From NCBI GenBank assembly GCA_026394055.1, contig JAPKYZ010000058.1:1-51295 (forward strand): 51,295 nt of DNA, in the 5' to 3' direction. Source of the stretch: Acidobacteriota bacterium. GTDB taxonomy: Bacteria > Acidobacteriota > Terriglobia > Bryobacterales > Bryobacteraceae. The notes beneath the pieces were generated by a model. The model worked only from the letters and a program-made list of their open reading frames with translations. It did no database searches and had not been told where the DNA came from. The position numbers were made by a program, and so were the translations under genes. Positions 42,628-51,295 of this stretch are shown one piece after another (positions within the stretch are counted from its first letter, which is position 1; each line of letters opens with the position of its first letter).

Positions 42628-45600
42628 ATGCGACTGATTGTCGGTTTTCTGCTGGTGGGGCTTTCGGTTTGGGCCCAGAATGCGCAGCTCGGTGGACAGG
42701 TGGCGGATGCCTCCGGCCAGGCTGTGGCGGGGGCGACCGTGACGGTGGTGAATGAAGCCACCCGCATCCGCCGCGAAGTGGTGACCGGCAATGAAGGGCT
42801 GTACGTTTTCCCCGGATTGCTCCCCGGCAACTACTCACTGCGCATCGCGAAGGCGGGCTTCAAATCGCTTGACCGTTCGGGCATCGTGCTCACCGTGGAC
42901 GCCCGTGGACGCGTGGACGCAACGCTTGAAGTGGGCAGTGTTTCAGAATCGGTGACCGTGACCGAGAACGTGGGCCAGCTGCAGGTAGACTCGCCGGAAG
43001 TCTCCACCACCATCACCCAGTCGCAAGTGCAGAATCTGCCGCTGGTGCAGTTGGGGCGCGTGCGTGTGGCGGCCAGCTTCATCTATCTGGCGGCGGGCGT
43101 GCAAGGCAACGTTCGCGTGGACGGGGCGGACAATCTGGCGGCTTCCAACCAGATCCGCGTCCATGGCAGCGGCACCTTCCAGCATGAGTTCTGGGTGGAT
43201 GGTCTGCCCGCCGGACAGATGGGGCAGATCGGCAACTTTAACGAGAGCGCCCCGCCTGTCGAGGCCATGCGCGAGTTCAAGCTGCAAACCTCGCAGCTGG
43301 CGGCCGACTACGGCCACACCGGCCAGGCCGTCACCAGCTTCGTGCTGAAGAGCGGCGCCAATCAGCTGCATGGGTCGGCCTTTGAATACTTCCGCAACGA
43401 CAAGCTGGATGCCCGCAGCTGGTTCGCCGCCACTCGCGCCACCACGAGGCAGAATGAGTTTGGCGTCACCATTGGCGGCCCGGTGCTGCTGCCCAAGGTC
43501 TACAGCGGACGCGACAAGACGTTTTTCTTCTTCTCCTGGACCAGTTCGCGGCGTCGAGGTCTGGACAACTTCAACCGCGTCCAGACACCCACGGGCCAGA
43601 ATTTGCGCGGCGACTTTAGCGATTGGCGCAACGCGGCCGGCAACCTGATCCCGATCTATGACCCGGCCTCGACGCGCCCCAACGGCACAGGCGGCTTCAC
43701 GCGCGACGTCTTTGCCGGTAACCGCATTCCGGTTGACCGCTTCGACCCGGTCTCGGCCAAGATCGCCGCCTTCTACCCGCAACCCAACACCGCGGGCACG
43801 CTGAACCTGGGCGCGTTCATTGGCGAAAAGCAGCTCGATCCGGATATCTTCACGGTGCGCGGCGACCATTCGATCACGTCCAACGAGAAGGTTTACTTCT
43901 CGTTCAACTCCACCGCTATCCCGCGCTTCCGCATCGATAATCCGCTGCCCGATCCGCTCACCTCCGGCATCATCCAGAACATCACCAGCCAGATGTACCG
44001 CGTGGGCCTGGATTCCGTGCTCCGGCCCAACCTGATCAACAACCTGGTGCTGGGCGTCAACCGGTTCCGCAATCCGGTGGACCCGGTGACCGTGGATCGC
44101 GGCTGGCCGGAGAAGCTGGGCTTGAAGGGCGTGACGGGTGACCGGTTCCCAGTGCTCTCCTTCGGCGACGGCTACGTCGGCGCGGCCAGCGGCGGCATCA
44201 CCGACAATATCGACGCTGTCTACATGTTCAAGAACACCGCCAGCTGGACCCGGGGCCGCAGCAACTGGCGGTTTGGCGGGGAGTATCGCTGGAACCACCT
44301 GAACAACCGGGCGGTGACCAATACGCAGGGCTCGCTTTCGTTCACCAACTTGGCGACGGCGCTGCCGGGAACGCCGGCTGGTACGGGCAATTCTTTTGCG
44401 AGCTTCCTATTGGGCGAAGTGGGTTCGGGCAACGTCCGTCTGGCGCAGAATGCCGGCATCCGCCGCACCTACACGGGCTTTTTTGTGCAGAACGACTTTA
44501 AGGCCACGTCGCGGCTGACCCTGAACATCGGCTTGCGCTGGGAGTTTATGGGCGCGCCGTTTGAACAGCAGGACCGCTACAGTGTCGTCGACCTCTCGCG
44601 GCCCAACCCGGCGGCGGGCAACAAGCTGGGCGCCTTGATCTACGCAGGCACCGGCGCCGGCCGCGAAGGCGCGCGGCGGCTGACCGACGCGGATTATTCG
44701 GCGTGGGGTCCCAGGGCGGGCTTTGCCTATCAGGTGAACTCAAAGACCGTGCTGCGCGGCGGCTACGGGCTTTACTACGCCGACAACTACTTGTCGATCT
44801 CGAGCTCTGGCTTTAATCTCGAAGGCACGTTCCAGACGCTCGATAACGGCATCACGCCGGGCTTCCGGTTGCGCGACGGTTTCCCGCAGAACTTTCCCCG
44901 TGAGCCTCGGATCGACCCGGCGCTGTTGAACGGCCAATCAGCGTCGTTCCTCGAAGCTGCTTCGGGCGCCATGCCGCGCACCCAGAACTGGAACTTTGGC
45001 TTCCAGCGCGACCTGGGCCGCGAAATGGTGCTGGAGGTGAACTACATCGGCAACCGCTCCACGCGGCAGGTGGCGCCGGAGCTCAGCAACATCAACCAGG
45101 TGGACCCGAAGTATCTCAGCCTGGGCCAGCTGCTGACCAGCAACATCAACTCCGCCGCCGCCCGCGCGGCCAACATCCCCATCCCGTGGGGCGGCTTCAA
45201 CGGTTCGGTGGCGCAGGCGCTGCGGGCCTATCCGCAATACCTGACGCTCACCTCACAGCAGGCCAAGATCTCGGCGTCCACTTACCACGGGGCAGAGTTT
45301 AAGTTCCGCAAGCGCTTCGCCTCGGGCTTCTCGTTTGATGTGAGCTATGTCCGCTCCAAGGCGATCGGCCTGAATGCGCCTGGCTATCAGGGCTTTGGCG
45401 GCCTGGATAACATGCTGCAGAACCACTACGACCTGCGCTCGGAACGCTCCCTGCTCAGCTACGATATTCCGAACGCCTTTGTGGCGCACTACATCTACAC
45501 GCTTCCGTTCGGCAAGAGCGGCTGGCGCAAGGCGCTGTTGGGGGATTGGACGATTTCCGGCATTCACCGCTACCAGTCCGGCTACCCGCTGCAGCTGTCG

Positions 45601-46014
45601 ATGAACAATCTGCTGCCCATCTTCAACCGCGTGCTGCGGCCCGATCTGGTGGGCAATGTCGACCCGTCGTCCGGGATCGGCAACGCAGATTTCGATCCAG
45701 GCCGTGGTGACCGCGTGGTGAACCCCCGGGCGTTTGCGTCGCCCGTCGTCGGCGGAGTGTTCCGCTTCGGCAACATGGGCCCGACAATGGACGCGCTGCG
45801 GCAGTTCCCGGTGCTGCAAGAAGACTTTGTGCTCACCAAGCGCTTCGCACTGCGGGAATCGGCGGTGTTCGAGATCCAGAGCCAGTTCTTCAACGCCTTC
45901 AACCGCCACCGCTTTGTGAACTTCGAACCCAACTTCTCCAGCCCCAACTTCGGCGCGGCTCGGGGCACCAACCTCCCCCGGTTCGTGCAGCTGGGGGCGA
46001 AGGTGACGTTCTAG
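42628..46014 (+). CDS. Oar-like TonB-dependent outer-membrane receptor (third copy)
   Basis: The protein is ~1128 residues. The start at 42628 opens the signal MRLIVGFLLVGLSVWAQ; an upstream ATG in frame at 42556 would add 24 residues without signal character. A carboxypeptidase-regulatory-like domain spans ~20-105 (LGGQVADASGQAVAGATVTV, YSLRIAKAGFKSLDRSGIVL). The plug is SNQIRVHGSGTFQHEFWVDG with DYGHTGQAVTSFVLKSGANQ, and the barrel contains FSFDVSYVRSKAIG and ends in LGAKVTF. No good Shine-Dalgarno is seen. The ligand is unknown. It differs from the paralogues at 15491 and 19045 in its plug (GHTGQAVTSF instead of GQAGGGVMSF). A terminator hairpin shared with the convergent BtuB-like gene follows. 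Confidence 0.92.
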   Translation: MRLIVGFLLVGLSVWAQNAQLGGQVADASGQAVAGATVTVVNEATRIRREVVTGNEGLYVFPGLLPGNYSLRIAKAGFKSLDRSGIVLTVDARGRVDATLEVGSVSESVTVTENVGQLQVDSPEVSTTITQSQVQNLPLVQLGRVRVAASFIYLAAGVQGNVRVDGADNLAASNQIRVHGSGTFQHEFWVDGLPAGQMGQIGNFNESAPPVEAMREFKLQTSQLAADYGHTGQAVTSFVLKSGANQLHGSAFEYFRNDKLDARSWFAATRATTRQNEFGVTIGGPVLLPKVYSGRDKTFFFFSWTSSRRRGLDNFNRVQTPTGQNLRGDFSDWRNAAGNLIPIYDPASTRPNGTGGFTRDVFAGNRIPVDRFDPVSAKIAAFYPQPNTAGTLNLGAFIGEKQLDPDIFTVRGDHSITSNEKVYFSFNSTAIPRFRIDNPLPDPLTSGIIQNITSQMYRVGLDSVLRPNLINNLVLGVNRFRNPVDPVTVDRGWPEKLGLKGVTGDRFPVLSFGDGYVGAASGGITDNIDAVYMFKNTASWTRGRSNWRFGGEYRWNHLNNRAVTNTQGSLSFTNLATALPGTPAGTGNSFASFLLGEVGSGNVRLAQNAGIRRTYTGFFVQNDFKATSRLTLNIGLRWEFMGAPFEQQDRYSVVDLSRPNPAAGNKLGALIYAGTGAGREGARRLTDADYSAWGPRAGFAYQVNSKTVLRGGYGLYYADNYLSISSSGFNLEGTFQTLDNGITPGFRLRDGFPQNFPREPRIDPALLNGQSASFLEAASGAMPRTQNWNFGFQRDLGREMVLEVNYIGNRSTRQVAPELSNINQVDPKYLSLGQLLTSNINSAAARAANIPIPWGGFNGSVAQALRAYPQYLTLTSQQAKISASTYHGAEFKFRKRFASGFSFDVSYVRSKAIGLNAPGYQGFGGLDNMLQNHYDLRSERSLLSYDIPNAFVAHYIYTLPFGKSGWRKALLGDWTISGIHRYQSGYPLQLSMNNLLPIFNRVLRPDLVGNVDPSSGIGNADFDPGRGDRVVNPRAFASPVVGGVFRFGNMGPTMDALRQFPVLQEDFVLTKRFALRESAVFEIQSQFFNAFNRHRFVNFEPNFSSPNFGAARGTNLPRFVQLGAKVTF

Positions 46015-46044
46015 CGCTTCATCGGAACAGTAAGGAGAAAAGAA

Positions 46045-46074
46045 AAATGGGCAGGCCCTCGGGTCTGCCCATTT
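46045..46074. terminator. Bidirectional terminator between convergent receptor genes
   Basis: AAATGGGCAG (46045-46054) pairs with CTGCCCATTT (46065-46074). On the minus strand the stem runs into TTTTTCTTTT, a strong terminator for the BtuB-like gene. On the plus strand the T-tract is short. Confidence 0.8.
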
Positions 46075-46098
46075 GTCATTAATCAACCCGGCTTGGGC

Positions 46099-48609
46099 CT
46101 AAAACCCAAACCCCAACCCCACCACAAAGTTCGCCCGCGCAGCCAGCCAGCCGTTCTGGTAATAGCGCTGGGCGAAGAGGTTGTCGACTTTGACGTACAC
46201 GCGCGTCAGGCTCTTTTCGCCTTGGTGCAGGCGGTAGTTGGCGACGAGGTCGGTTTTCGAGAAGCCGGGGAGCTCGAAGGCGCGGGTGCGGACTCCGGCG
46301 AAGAAGGGGGTCAGGTAGCTCGATTGGCCGTAGATGTCGACCGTCGTGTCCAGGCGGCGGGTCCACTGTTTGGTGGCGACCAGCGTGGCGGTTTGGCGCG
46401 GGACACCCAGCACGCGCCAGATGCCCGCGACGCTCAGGTCACGGTCCAGGTTGGCGCGGGTGTAGGCGTAGCTGCCGCTGAAGGTGAGCGTGCGCATGGG
46501 CCGCGCTTCAAAGCCCAGCTCAAAGCCACGGGAGACGCCGCCGGAGCCGTTGATATAGCCGCTTGACCGGCCGTAGGGGTCGGTGGCGACGCGGATGACG
46601 CCGGAGGAATCGAAGGCGCTTACCGTCACCATGCGCGTGTAGAACCAGGTGGCCGAGAGGCGGATCTTGCTTGAAAACAGATACTGGTCAACGCCGGCAT
46701 CGAGCGAGTTATAGCGGTCCGGCGCCAGGCGCGGGTCGCCATAGGCGGTGAAGCCGACAATACCCGTCACCGGGTTCGCCGAAAAGCCGCCGCCGAATCG
46801 CTCATACAGCCCCGGCGCGCGGTAGGCATTGCCGAAGTGGGCGCGCAGCTTGGTGTTGGTGCGGTTGAGCAGGTAGGCCACGGCGGCATCGCCCGTGAGC
46901 GCGCGGGGCGGGGCACTGAGCGGGGTGCGCTCATAGTTGGTGGCCACGCCGGCGAACTGGAACTCAGGTCTCGACAGGCTGAACTGCTGCGCGCGGCCGG
47001 AGAGCGAGATCTGCAGCTTGCGGCCCAGCAAGCCCATTTGCGTGGCGAAGTAGCCGGTGTTCATGTTCTGCGTGATCTGGGTGCGCGTCGAGACCGTGCG
47101 CGGTGCGGCCAGGTTGTTCTCTTGACGGTCCAGGTAGTTCTCGCGCTCGAACTCGTAGCCGCCGGTGACGCTCATCCACGGGGTCAGCTGAGCGGTGCCG
47201 CGCAGTTCGGCGGTGTCGATGTCGCCGCGGTAGAGGGTGAAGTTGGAGGTGGCGGGCTGGAAGCCGCCGCCGCCGGGACCGTTCTCAAAAATGCGGTCCG
47301 TGTGGACGCGCTGATAGCTGGCCTGCCAATTGACGCGGGGCGTCAGCGCGTGGCGGAAGACGAAGGCCGAGCTCAAGAAACCCAGCGAGCGGCGGCTATC
47401 GGGATCATCGCGGCCGGGGATCAGGTTGGCGCCCGTGTAATCCGGCTGGCCGCCGGAGTTGACCAGCGCCACGTTTAAGGGCGAGAGAATCTGCGCTGGA
47501 ATGATGCCGGTGGACGGGAAGTTGGCCGTGGGAATGCCGGTGGTGGAGGGGCCGACGTTGGTCATCACAAAGTCGTCGGTGCCCCACAGGCGGGCGCTCA
47601 GGTTCATGGTGGGCGTGAAGTCGTAGCGGAGGAAGCCCTGGCCGCCGGTGCTGCGCCACGGGTCATTGCCGTCGACGCCTTGGATGACGTTTAGATGGCT
47701 CAACCCGGCGGTGTACTTCAGGCGATCGCGAAAGGCGCCTCCGCTCAATGTGCCGCGGGCGCGGTAGAAGCCCAGGTTGCCGCCTTCGGTCTGCAACTGG
47801 CCGTGCAGCGGACCCCCGCCTTGCTGGGTCACGACGTTCACCACGCCGCCGACGGCATTGGTGCCGTAGAGCGACGAACCGGAGCCGCGCATCACTTCCA
47901 CGCGGTCCGCGGCGATGAAATTCAGGGCCGAGAACAGAGAGCTGGAATCAGCGGAGATGGTCGTTGTGTCGCGCAGCCGGAGGCCGTCCACCAGCACGCC
48001 GGTGGCATCGGCACGAAGGCCGCGCAGGCGGATGGTGGTTAGCTGGCCGGGTCCGCCGCCGTTGGTGATCAGCATGCCGGGCGTGTTGCGCAGGATCTCG
48101 CCAAGGGAATACTCGTTGCGGTTCTGGATCTCGTCGCCGCTGATCGTGTTGGCGGCTTTGGCGATCTCGTCCAGTTGCTGCGGGGCGCCGGCAGCGGTGA
48201 CCAGCACGGATTGATTGACGCCTGCCAGTTCGAGCGTCACGTCGTGCACCGTTCGAGCTCCGGCGGCCACCGTGAGCGAAGCCGTCGCGGTGCGGAACTG
48301 CGCCATCTCCACTTCGATCAAGTAAGCCGCCGCGGCCAGGCGTTCAAAGGAGTAGCGGCCGTCGCCCTGCGAGACCGCGGTGTGCAAGGCTCCGGTGCCT
48401 TGCTCAAACAGGCGGACCTGCGCCTGCTTGACGGGCCTGCCCTGCGGGTCACGAATGGCGCCGGTTAGTGATGCCCCGTTTTGGCCGAACGCCACCATGC
48501 CGAACAGGATGAGCATGGCGAAGGCTTTTAGAAAGAAAAGATTATGGCTGGGTTGAACCCGGCCGCAAGCCGCGGCGCCAAGGCGCGCGGGGGTAAGAAT
48601 AGTGTTCAC
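46099..48609 (-). CDS. BtuB-like TonB-dependent receptor under cobalamin riboswitch control
   Basis: I use GTG 48609 as start because AGGAGG stands 8 nt upstream; the open frame extends to 48672 without ribosome site. The protein is 836 residues. It has a long-headed signal peptide (FFLKAFAMLILFGMVAFGQ), a carboxypeptidase-regulatory-like domain (SLTGAIRDPQGRPVKQAQVRL) and a plug domain ~115-240 (IRLRGLRADATGVLVDGLRL, VEVMRGSGSSLYGTNAVGGVV). A 22-strand barrel ends in VVGLGFGF. The plug motifs are those of classical TonB receptors for vitamins and siderophores rather than the Oar type. A cobalamin riboswitch in its leader makes cobalamin or a corrinoid the likely ligand. The transport operon (btuFCD) is not next to it. 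Confidence 0.9.
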   Translation of the reverse strand: MNTILTPARLGAAACGRVQPSHNLFFLKAFAMLILFGMVAFGQNGASLTGAIRDPQGRPVKQAQVRLFEQGTGALHTAVSQGDGRYSFERLAAAAYLIEVEMAQFRTATASLTVAAGARTVHDVTLELAGVNQSVLVTAAGAPQQLDEIAKAANTISGDEIQNRNEYSLGEILRNTPGMLITNGGGPGQLTTIRLRGLRADATGVLVDGLRLRDTTTISADSSSLFSALNFIAADRVEVMRGSGSSLYGTNAVGGVVNVVTQQGGGPLHGQLQTEGGNLGFYRARGTLSGGAFRDRLKYTAGLSHLNVIQGVDGNDPWRSTGGQGFLRYDFTPTMNLSARLWGTDDFVMTNVGPSTTGIPTANFPSTGIIPAQILSPLNVALVNSGGQPDYTGANLIPGRDDPDSRRSLGFLSSAFVFRHALTPRVNWQASYQRVHTDRIFENGPGGGGFQPATSNFTLYRGDIDTAELRGTAQLTPWMSVTGGYEFERENYLDRQENNLAAPRTVSTRTQITQNMNTGYFATQMGLLGRKLQISLSGRAQQFSLSRPEFQFAGVATNYERTPLSAPPRALTGDAAVAYLLNRTNTKLRAHFGNAYRAPGLYERFGGGFSANPVTGIVGFTAYGDPRLAPDRYNSLDAGVDQYLFSSKIRLSATWFYTRMVTVSAFDSSGVIRVATDPYGRSSGYINGSGGVSRGFELGFEARPMRTLTFSGSYAYTRANLDRDLSVAGIWRVLGVPRQTATLVATKQWTRRLDTTVDIYGQSSYLTPFFAGVRTRAFELPGFSKTDLVANYRLHQGEKSLTRVYVKVDNLFAQRYYQNGWLAARANFVVGLGFGF

Positions 48610-48742
48610 GATGTCTGGCCTCCTGGAATATAGGTAGGCGACTTTCCGCAGGCAGGCCGCCCGTGGATGCAACTTCGAGATTGATAGGAATGGCGTGTAA
48701 TCGCATTCTTTCCGTTCTCCGCAGAAAGTCAGCCTTCATTCC

Positions 48743-48930
48743 CCTGGTAGGTCTCCTGGCTTAGAAGGAGCAGGAGGAGCCTGCAAATGCCGCCTCGCCT
48801 TCCCTGGGATCGAATCCCAAGTGGCTTCATGAGGCGGTCACCCTTCATCACAGTGGCGGGACCGCGCCGGATTCAAACCGGCTTCCCTGTTATGCCCCTA
48901 AGGGCACCCGAGGAATCCCCAGACTAGCAT
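48743..48930 (-). promoter_or_regulatory. Cobalamin (B12) riboswitch
   Basis: Read on the minus strand, this ~188-nt region contains the B12-box-type word AGCCAGGAGACCTACC (48746-48761), the GCCACTGTGATG core, AACAGGGAAGCCGGTTTGAATCCGGC and GGTGCCCTTAGGGGCA. These are the conserved core elements of the class in the right order. Below the aptamer, 48719-48730 can pair with 48640-48651 (12 bp with two G-U), forming a hairpin just before the AGGAGG ribosome site of the receptor gene. This suggests translational control. When cobalamin is bound, receptor synthesis should be shut off (established for the class). Confidence 0.95.
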
Positions 48931-49009
48931 GTCGCTAAATCAAACGTCAATGTGACTGAATTGTTGGCCGCAAGAATTCAGTATTCGTGGATGTCCCGCG
49001 GGCGAGGCT

Positions 49010-49438
49010 CTACTGCTGGCAGAATTCGCCCAGCACGGGAGCCAGCGCGTCGAAACTGGCCGTCAAGGTGGGCAACATTTGCCGGACAGCGGCGAGGTCG
49101 CCCGCTTCGCCCAACTTCTCCACGTGCGCCGCCACGCGGCTGAGTTGCTGGCCTCCGACGTTGGCGGCGGAGCCTTTCAGCGAATGGGCGATCAGGCGGG
49201 CATCCTGGCTGCTGGCCCGTTCCAGGGCCGACGCCAACGCGGTGAGTTGGAGCGGTGTGTCGGCCAGAAATGCCGCCACGACCCGCCGGGCCAGCACCTC
49301 GCTGCCCATCATCCGGTCAAGGAGGTCTTCGGCGTCAAAGCCGGGGTCTGGGGTATGGGTTACAGGTGACATGGTTGGTTGGGGTACTGCATCAGACGGG
49401 GAATCGAACGGTGGGGCATGGTTTGGGAGGCTGTTCAC
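49010..49438 (-). CDS. Histidine phosphotransfer (Hpt) domain protein
   Basis: The 142-residue protein has an unstructured, Pro-rich first 35 residues, then a four-helix Hpt domain (~38-138) with phosphoacceptor His85 in LIAHSLKGSAANVGG. It would relay phosphate between a hybrid kinase receiver and a final receiver. The ATG overlaps the cheR stop by 4 nt (49435-49438), so it is part of the cheB-cheR-hpt unit. A second ATG at residue 23 could also start the protein. No terminator stands out before the riboswitch about 80 bp away. Confidence 0.92.
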   Translation of the reverse strand: MNSLPNHAPPFDSPSDAVPQPTMSPVTHTPDPGFDAEDLLDRMMGSEVLARRVVAAFLADTPLQLTALASALERASSQDARLIAHSLKGSAANVGGQQLSRVAAHVEKLGEAGDLAAVRQMLPTLTASFDALAPVLGEFCQQ

Positions 49439-50424
49439 TTGCGCCCTCCCAGCGGCAAAACGGGCCGCAGCGAGGGAACTGCGGCTGTTGGGGCCACGGG
49501 CCGGGGAGCTGCGGCGTACGGTGAAGAGGCCAGACGGGACAAGGCCATCAGATCCGGAGTGCCGCTTCCCGCTGCCGCTAAGTTACTGGCGGCCAGCTTG
49601 CTCTGGTAGTAGACCGACCGCAGATGGCGCTTTGATTCAAACTGCGGACAAAGGCCGCTCAACGATTCCATGGAGCCGACAATCAGGTAGCCATCGGGCT
49701 CCATCCGTTGCTCAATCCGGTTGAACAGCGAAGCGCGATCGGGTTCGTTGAAGTAGATGGCGACGTTACGGCAAAAGACCACGTCGAACTTACCGATGGA
49801 AGAAAAATCCTCCATCAGGTTCAGGCGGCGGAACGTGACCATGGCGCGCAGTTCATCGCGAATCTTCCAGCCATCCGGGTGGGAAACAAAGTACCGGGCG
49901 CGAGCAGAATCCATCAGTCCGCGCGAAACTTCCAGGTGGCTAAAGACGCCGGCGCTGGCCTTGGTGACGGCCTGATCGGAGATGTCGGTGCCTACCAGCC
50001 GAATGTTGTAGCGGCTGAGATCGCCCAGCAGCTCAGCGATCACCATGGCCACGCTGTAGATCTCTTGCCCGGTGGAGCAGGCCGCGCTCCAGACACGCAG
50101 CGGCACCTTCTGGGTGGTCTTGGAGCGGCGGTCGATCAGCTCCGGCAGAATCTTGTGGCGCAACAAATCAAACGGCGACATGTCGCGGAAGAACAGTGTC
50201 TCGTTGGTGGTGATCTCGTTGATGATCGAGCGTTTCAGGGCGCCGGTGGAATCCGTGCGCGCCTTGGTCACCAGTTCAGCAAAACAGCGGCAGCCCGCCT
50301 GCTCCGCGATGGGAGACAGACGGCCCTCGATCAGATAATCCTTCGATTGATCAAGCGCGATGGCGCACAGAGAGTAGATGTACTGCGTGATCATCGGGCG
50401 CTCTTCGGGCAGCAGCCGGATCAT
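49435..50424 (-). CDS. cheR: CheR-type chemoreceptor glutamate methyltransferase
   Basis: The 329-residue protein has a helical CheR N-domain (~10-80: IYSLCAIALDQSKDYLIEGRLSPI, INEITTNETLFFRD). A SAM-dependent Rossmann domain follows, with VWSAACSTGQEIYSVAMV as the SAM loop, LVGTDISDQAVTKA and FDVVFCRNVAIYFNEPDR. It methylates receptor glutamates with S-adenosylmethionine in a chemosensory pathway. The last ~50 residues (Ala/Pro/Gly rich) are an unstructured tail. It overlaps cheB and hpt by 4 nt each, giving a coupled unit; CheA, CheW and the receptors must lie beyond the window. Such clusters may control motility or an alternative output. Confidence 0.95.
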   Translation of the reverse strand: MIRLLPEERPMITQYIYSLCAIALDQSKDYLIEGRLSPIAEQAGCRCFAELVTKARTDSTGALKRSIINEITTNETLFFRDMSPFDLLRHKILPELIDRRSKTTQKVPLRVWSAACSTGQEIYSVAMVIAELLGDLSRYNIRLVGTDISDQAVTKASAGVFSHLEVSRGLMDSARARYFVSHPDGWKIRDELRAMVTFRRLNLMEDFSSIGKFDVVFCRNVAIYFNEPDRASLFNRIEQRMEPDGYLIVGSMESLSGLCPQFESKRHLRSVYYQSKLAASNLAAAGSGTPDLMALSRLASSPYAAAPRPVAPTAAVPSLRPVLPLGGRK

Positions 50425-51295
50425 GTGGCTCCTTCGTCGACGGCGCGCAGCAAGGCTCCGGCAATGCTCTTGAGCGGCAACACGTGGTCCACCAGGCCCG
50501 TCAGAATGGCTTCGCGCGGCATGCCGAACACGACGCAGCTGGTCTCATCCTGGGCGATGCTGTGGCAGCCGCCGCGCTTCAGCATCTTCAGGCCTTGGGT
50601 GCCATCACTGCCCATCCCCGTGAGGATGGCCGCAATCGCCCGGCCCGGGAAATGCAGAGCCACGGAGCGGAACAGATAGTCCACCGATGGACGGCAGTTG
50701 TTTTCCGGCGCCTCATCATTGACGCGGATCACAATCTCTCCCGCGGGTCCAGGTGAGAGCTTCATCTGGCGGCCGCCCGGCGCAATGTAGGCGCACCCGG
50801 CGACGGCCGTTTCGCCGTCCACGGCTTCTTTTACTTTGATGGCGCACTTGGCGCGGAGGCTGTGGGCCAGCGGCTCAGTGAACAGCGCCGGCATGTGCTG
50901 CACGATGAAGATGGGTGCCGCGATGCGTGCCGGTAGGGCGGGCAGCAGCTCCGCCAGTGCCGCCGGACCGCCGGTCGAGACGCCGATCACGATCATGGGC
51001 GGGCCAGTGCGCCGGTGGGCGCGGTCCGTTCCTGTGGCTTCGGATGCTCCTCGTGCCGAGGCGAACGGCGCCGCTCCCAGCACGGGCAGCTTGGCGCCGC
51101 CATTCAAGATGTCGCGGATCTCGCGGCGCCGCTCAAAGGCACGCAGGATCGGCACCAGACGCTCCCGCAGTTGTCGCAGGTTCTCCTCCGCGGTGCCGCC
51201 TTGGGGCTTGGTGATGAAGTCAAAGGCGCCTAGTTCCAAGGCCCGCACAGTCATGGCACCGCCGCGGGTGCTGTGAGTGCTAAGCACCAGCACTT
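50421..51295 (-). CDS. cheB: CheB-type protein-glutamate methylesterase (5' end outside window)
   Basis: This is a partial gene, read leftward from the window edge. The visible ~290 residues start in the receiver domain (VLSTHSTRGGAMTVRALELGAFDFITKP, with the receiver Thr/Ser and Lys). The phosphoacceptor Asp lies outside. A linker follows, then the CheB methylesterase domain with Ser106 (IGVSTGGPAAL), His133 (IVQHMPALFTE) and Asp230 (LTGMGSDGTQGL) as triad (numbered in the visible part). It removes methyl groups from chemoreceptors or deamidates glutamine. Its stop overlaps cheR by 4 nt. Confidence 0.95.
   Translation of the reverse strand, partial: VLVLSTHSTRGGAMTVRALELGAFDFITKPQGGTAEENLRQLRERLVPILRAFERRREIRDILNGGAKLPVLGAAPFASARGASEATGTDRAHRRTGPPMIVIGVSTGGPAALAELLPALPARIAAPIFIVQHMPALFTEPLAHSLRAKCAIKVKEAVDGETAVAGCAYIAPGGRQMKLSPGPAGEIVIRVNDEAPENNCRPSVDYLFRSVALHFPGRAIAAILTGMGSDGTQGLKMLKRGGCHSIAQDETSCVVFGMPREAILTGLVDHVLPLKSIAGALLRAVDEGAT

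Noticed and set aside
48811..48826. tRNA-like GGGATCGAATCCC word
   Set aside because: It is an internal hairpin of the cobalamin riboswitch.

Overview
The window is GC-rich, densely coding bacterial DNA. Four outer-membrane receptors with an N-terminal carboxypeptidase-regulatory-like domain (three of the large Oar type), a PEP-CTERM protein, a winged-helix/TPR regulator, a VWA-domain protein, a secreted Gfo/Idh/MocA protein and families of palindromic intergenic repeats together suggest an Acidobacteriota genome of the Bryobacterales/Solibacter kind. That placement is inference from gene families; no rRNA is present.

Layout. 1-241: no gene; two 18-bp direct repeats resembling the end of an insertion sequence. 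242-5021 (minus): a compact type III-A-like CRISPR effector operon, cas10-csm2-csm3-csm4-csm5, with no cas1/cas2, cas6, csm6/CARF gene or repeat array in view. Its Cas10 is only 402 residues, has no HD domain and has SGSG where GGDD is expected. Its Csm2 carries a ~137-residue RGG/GDRP-rich disordered N-terminus. Csm3 keeps the aspartate used for RNA cleavage. The simplest reading is an RNA-guided complex that has lost DNase and cyclic-oligoadenylate activities but may still cut RNA. 5128-8200: cyclase-family hydrolase, PEP-CTERM protein, two MITE-like hairpin repeats, VWA protein. 8246-15283: a 1099-residue secreted protein of unknown function, a secreted Gfo/Idh/MocA protein, a compound palindromic repeat and a hybrid histidine kinase. 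15491-23782: two convergent Oar-like receptors sharing a bidirectional terminator, and a TPR protein. 23959-27700: a pseudo-receiver protein, ispG, and a redox pair made of a probable selenoprotein (CxxU thioredoxin-like + CxxCH + PDZ, in-frame UGA followed by a SECIS-like hairpin) overlapping a DsbD-alpha-like gene.

27701-28271 has no gene but several strong tetraloop hairpins. 28272-34304 encodes a ~2010-residue secreted subtilase ending in 13 tandem ~95-residue repeats. 34452-42511: a Tat-exported SelA-fold PLP protein with a beta-rich tail, a winged-helix/TPR regulator with palindromes upstream, two co-oriented secreted proteins of unknown function, and an S9 peptidase. 42628-48930: another Oar-like receptor and a BtuB-like receptor controlled by a cobalamin riboswitch. 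49010-51295 (minus): a translationally coupled cheB-cheR-hpt cluster; cheB runs off the window.

The two most noteworthy items are the catalytically reduced Csm operon with its disordered Csm2 extension, and the UGA-containing thioredoxin/PDZ gene, which would normally be misannotated as a pseudogene or truncated.
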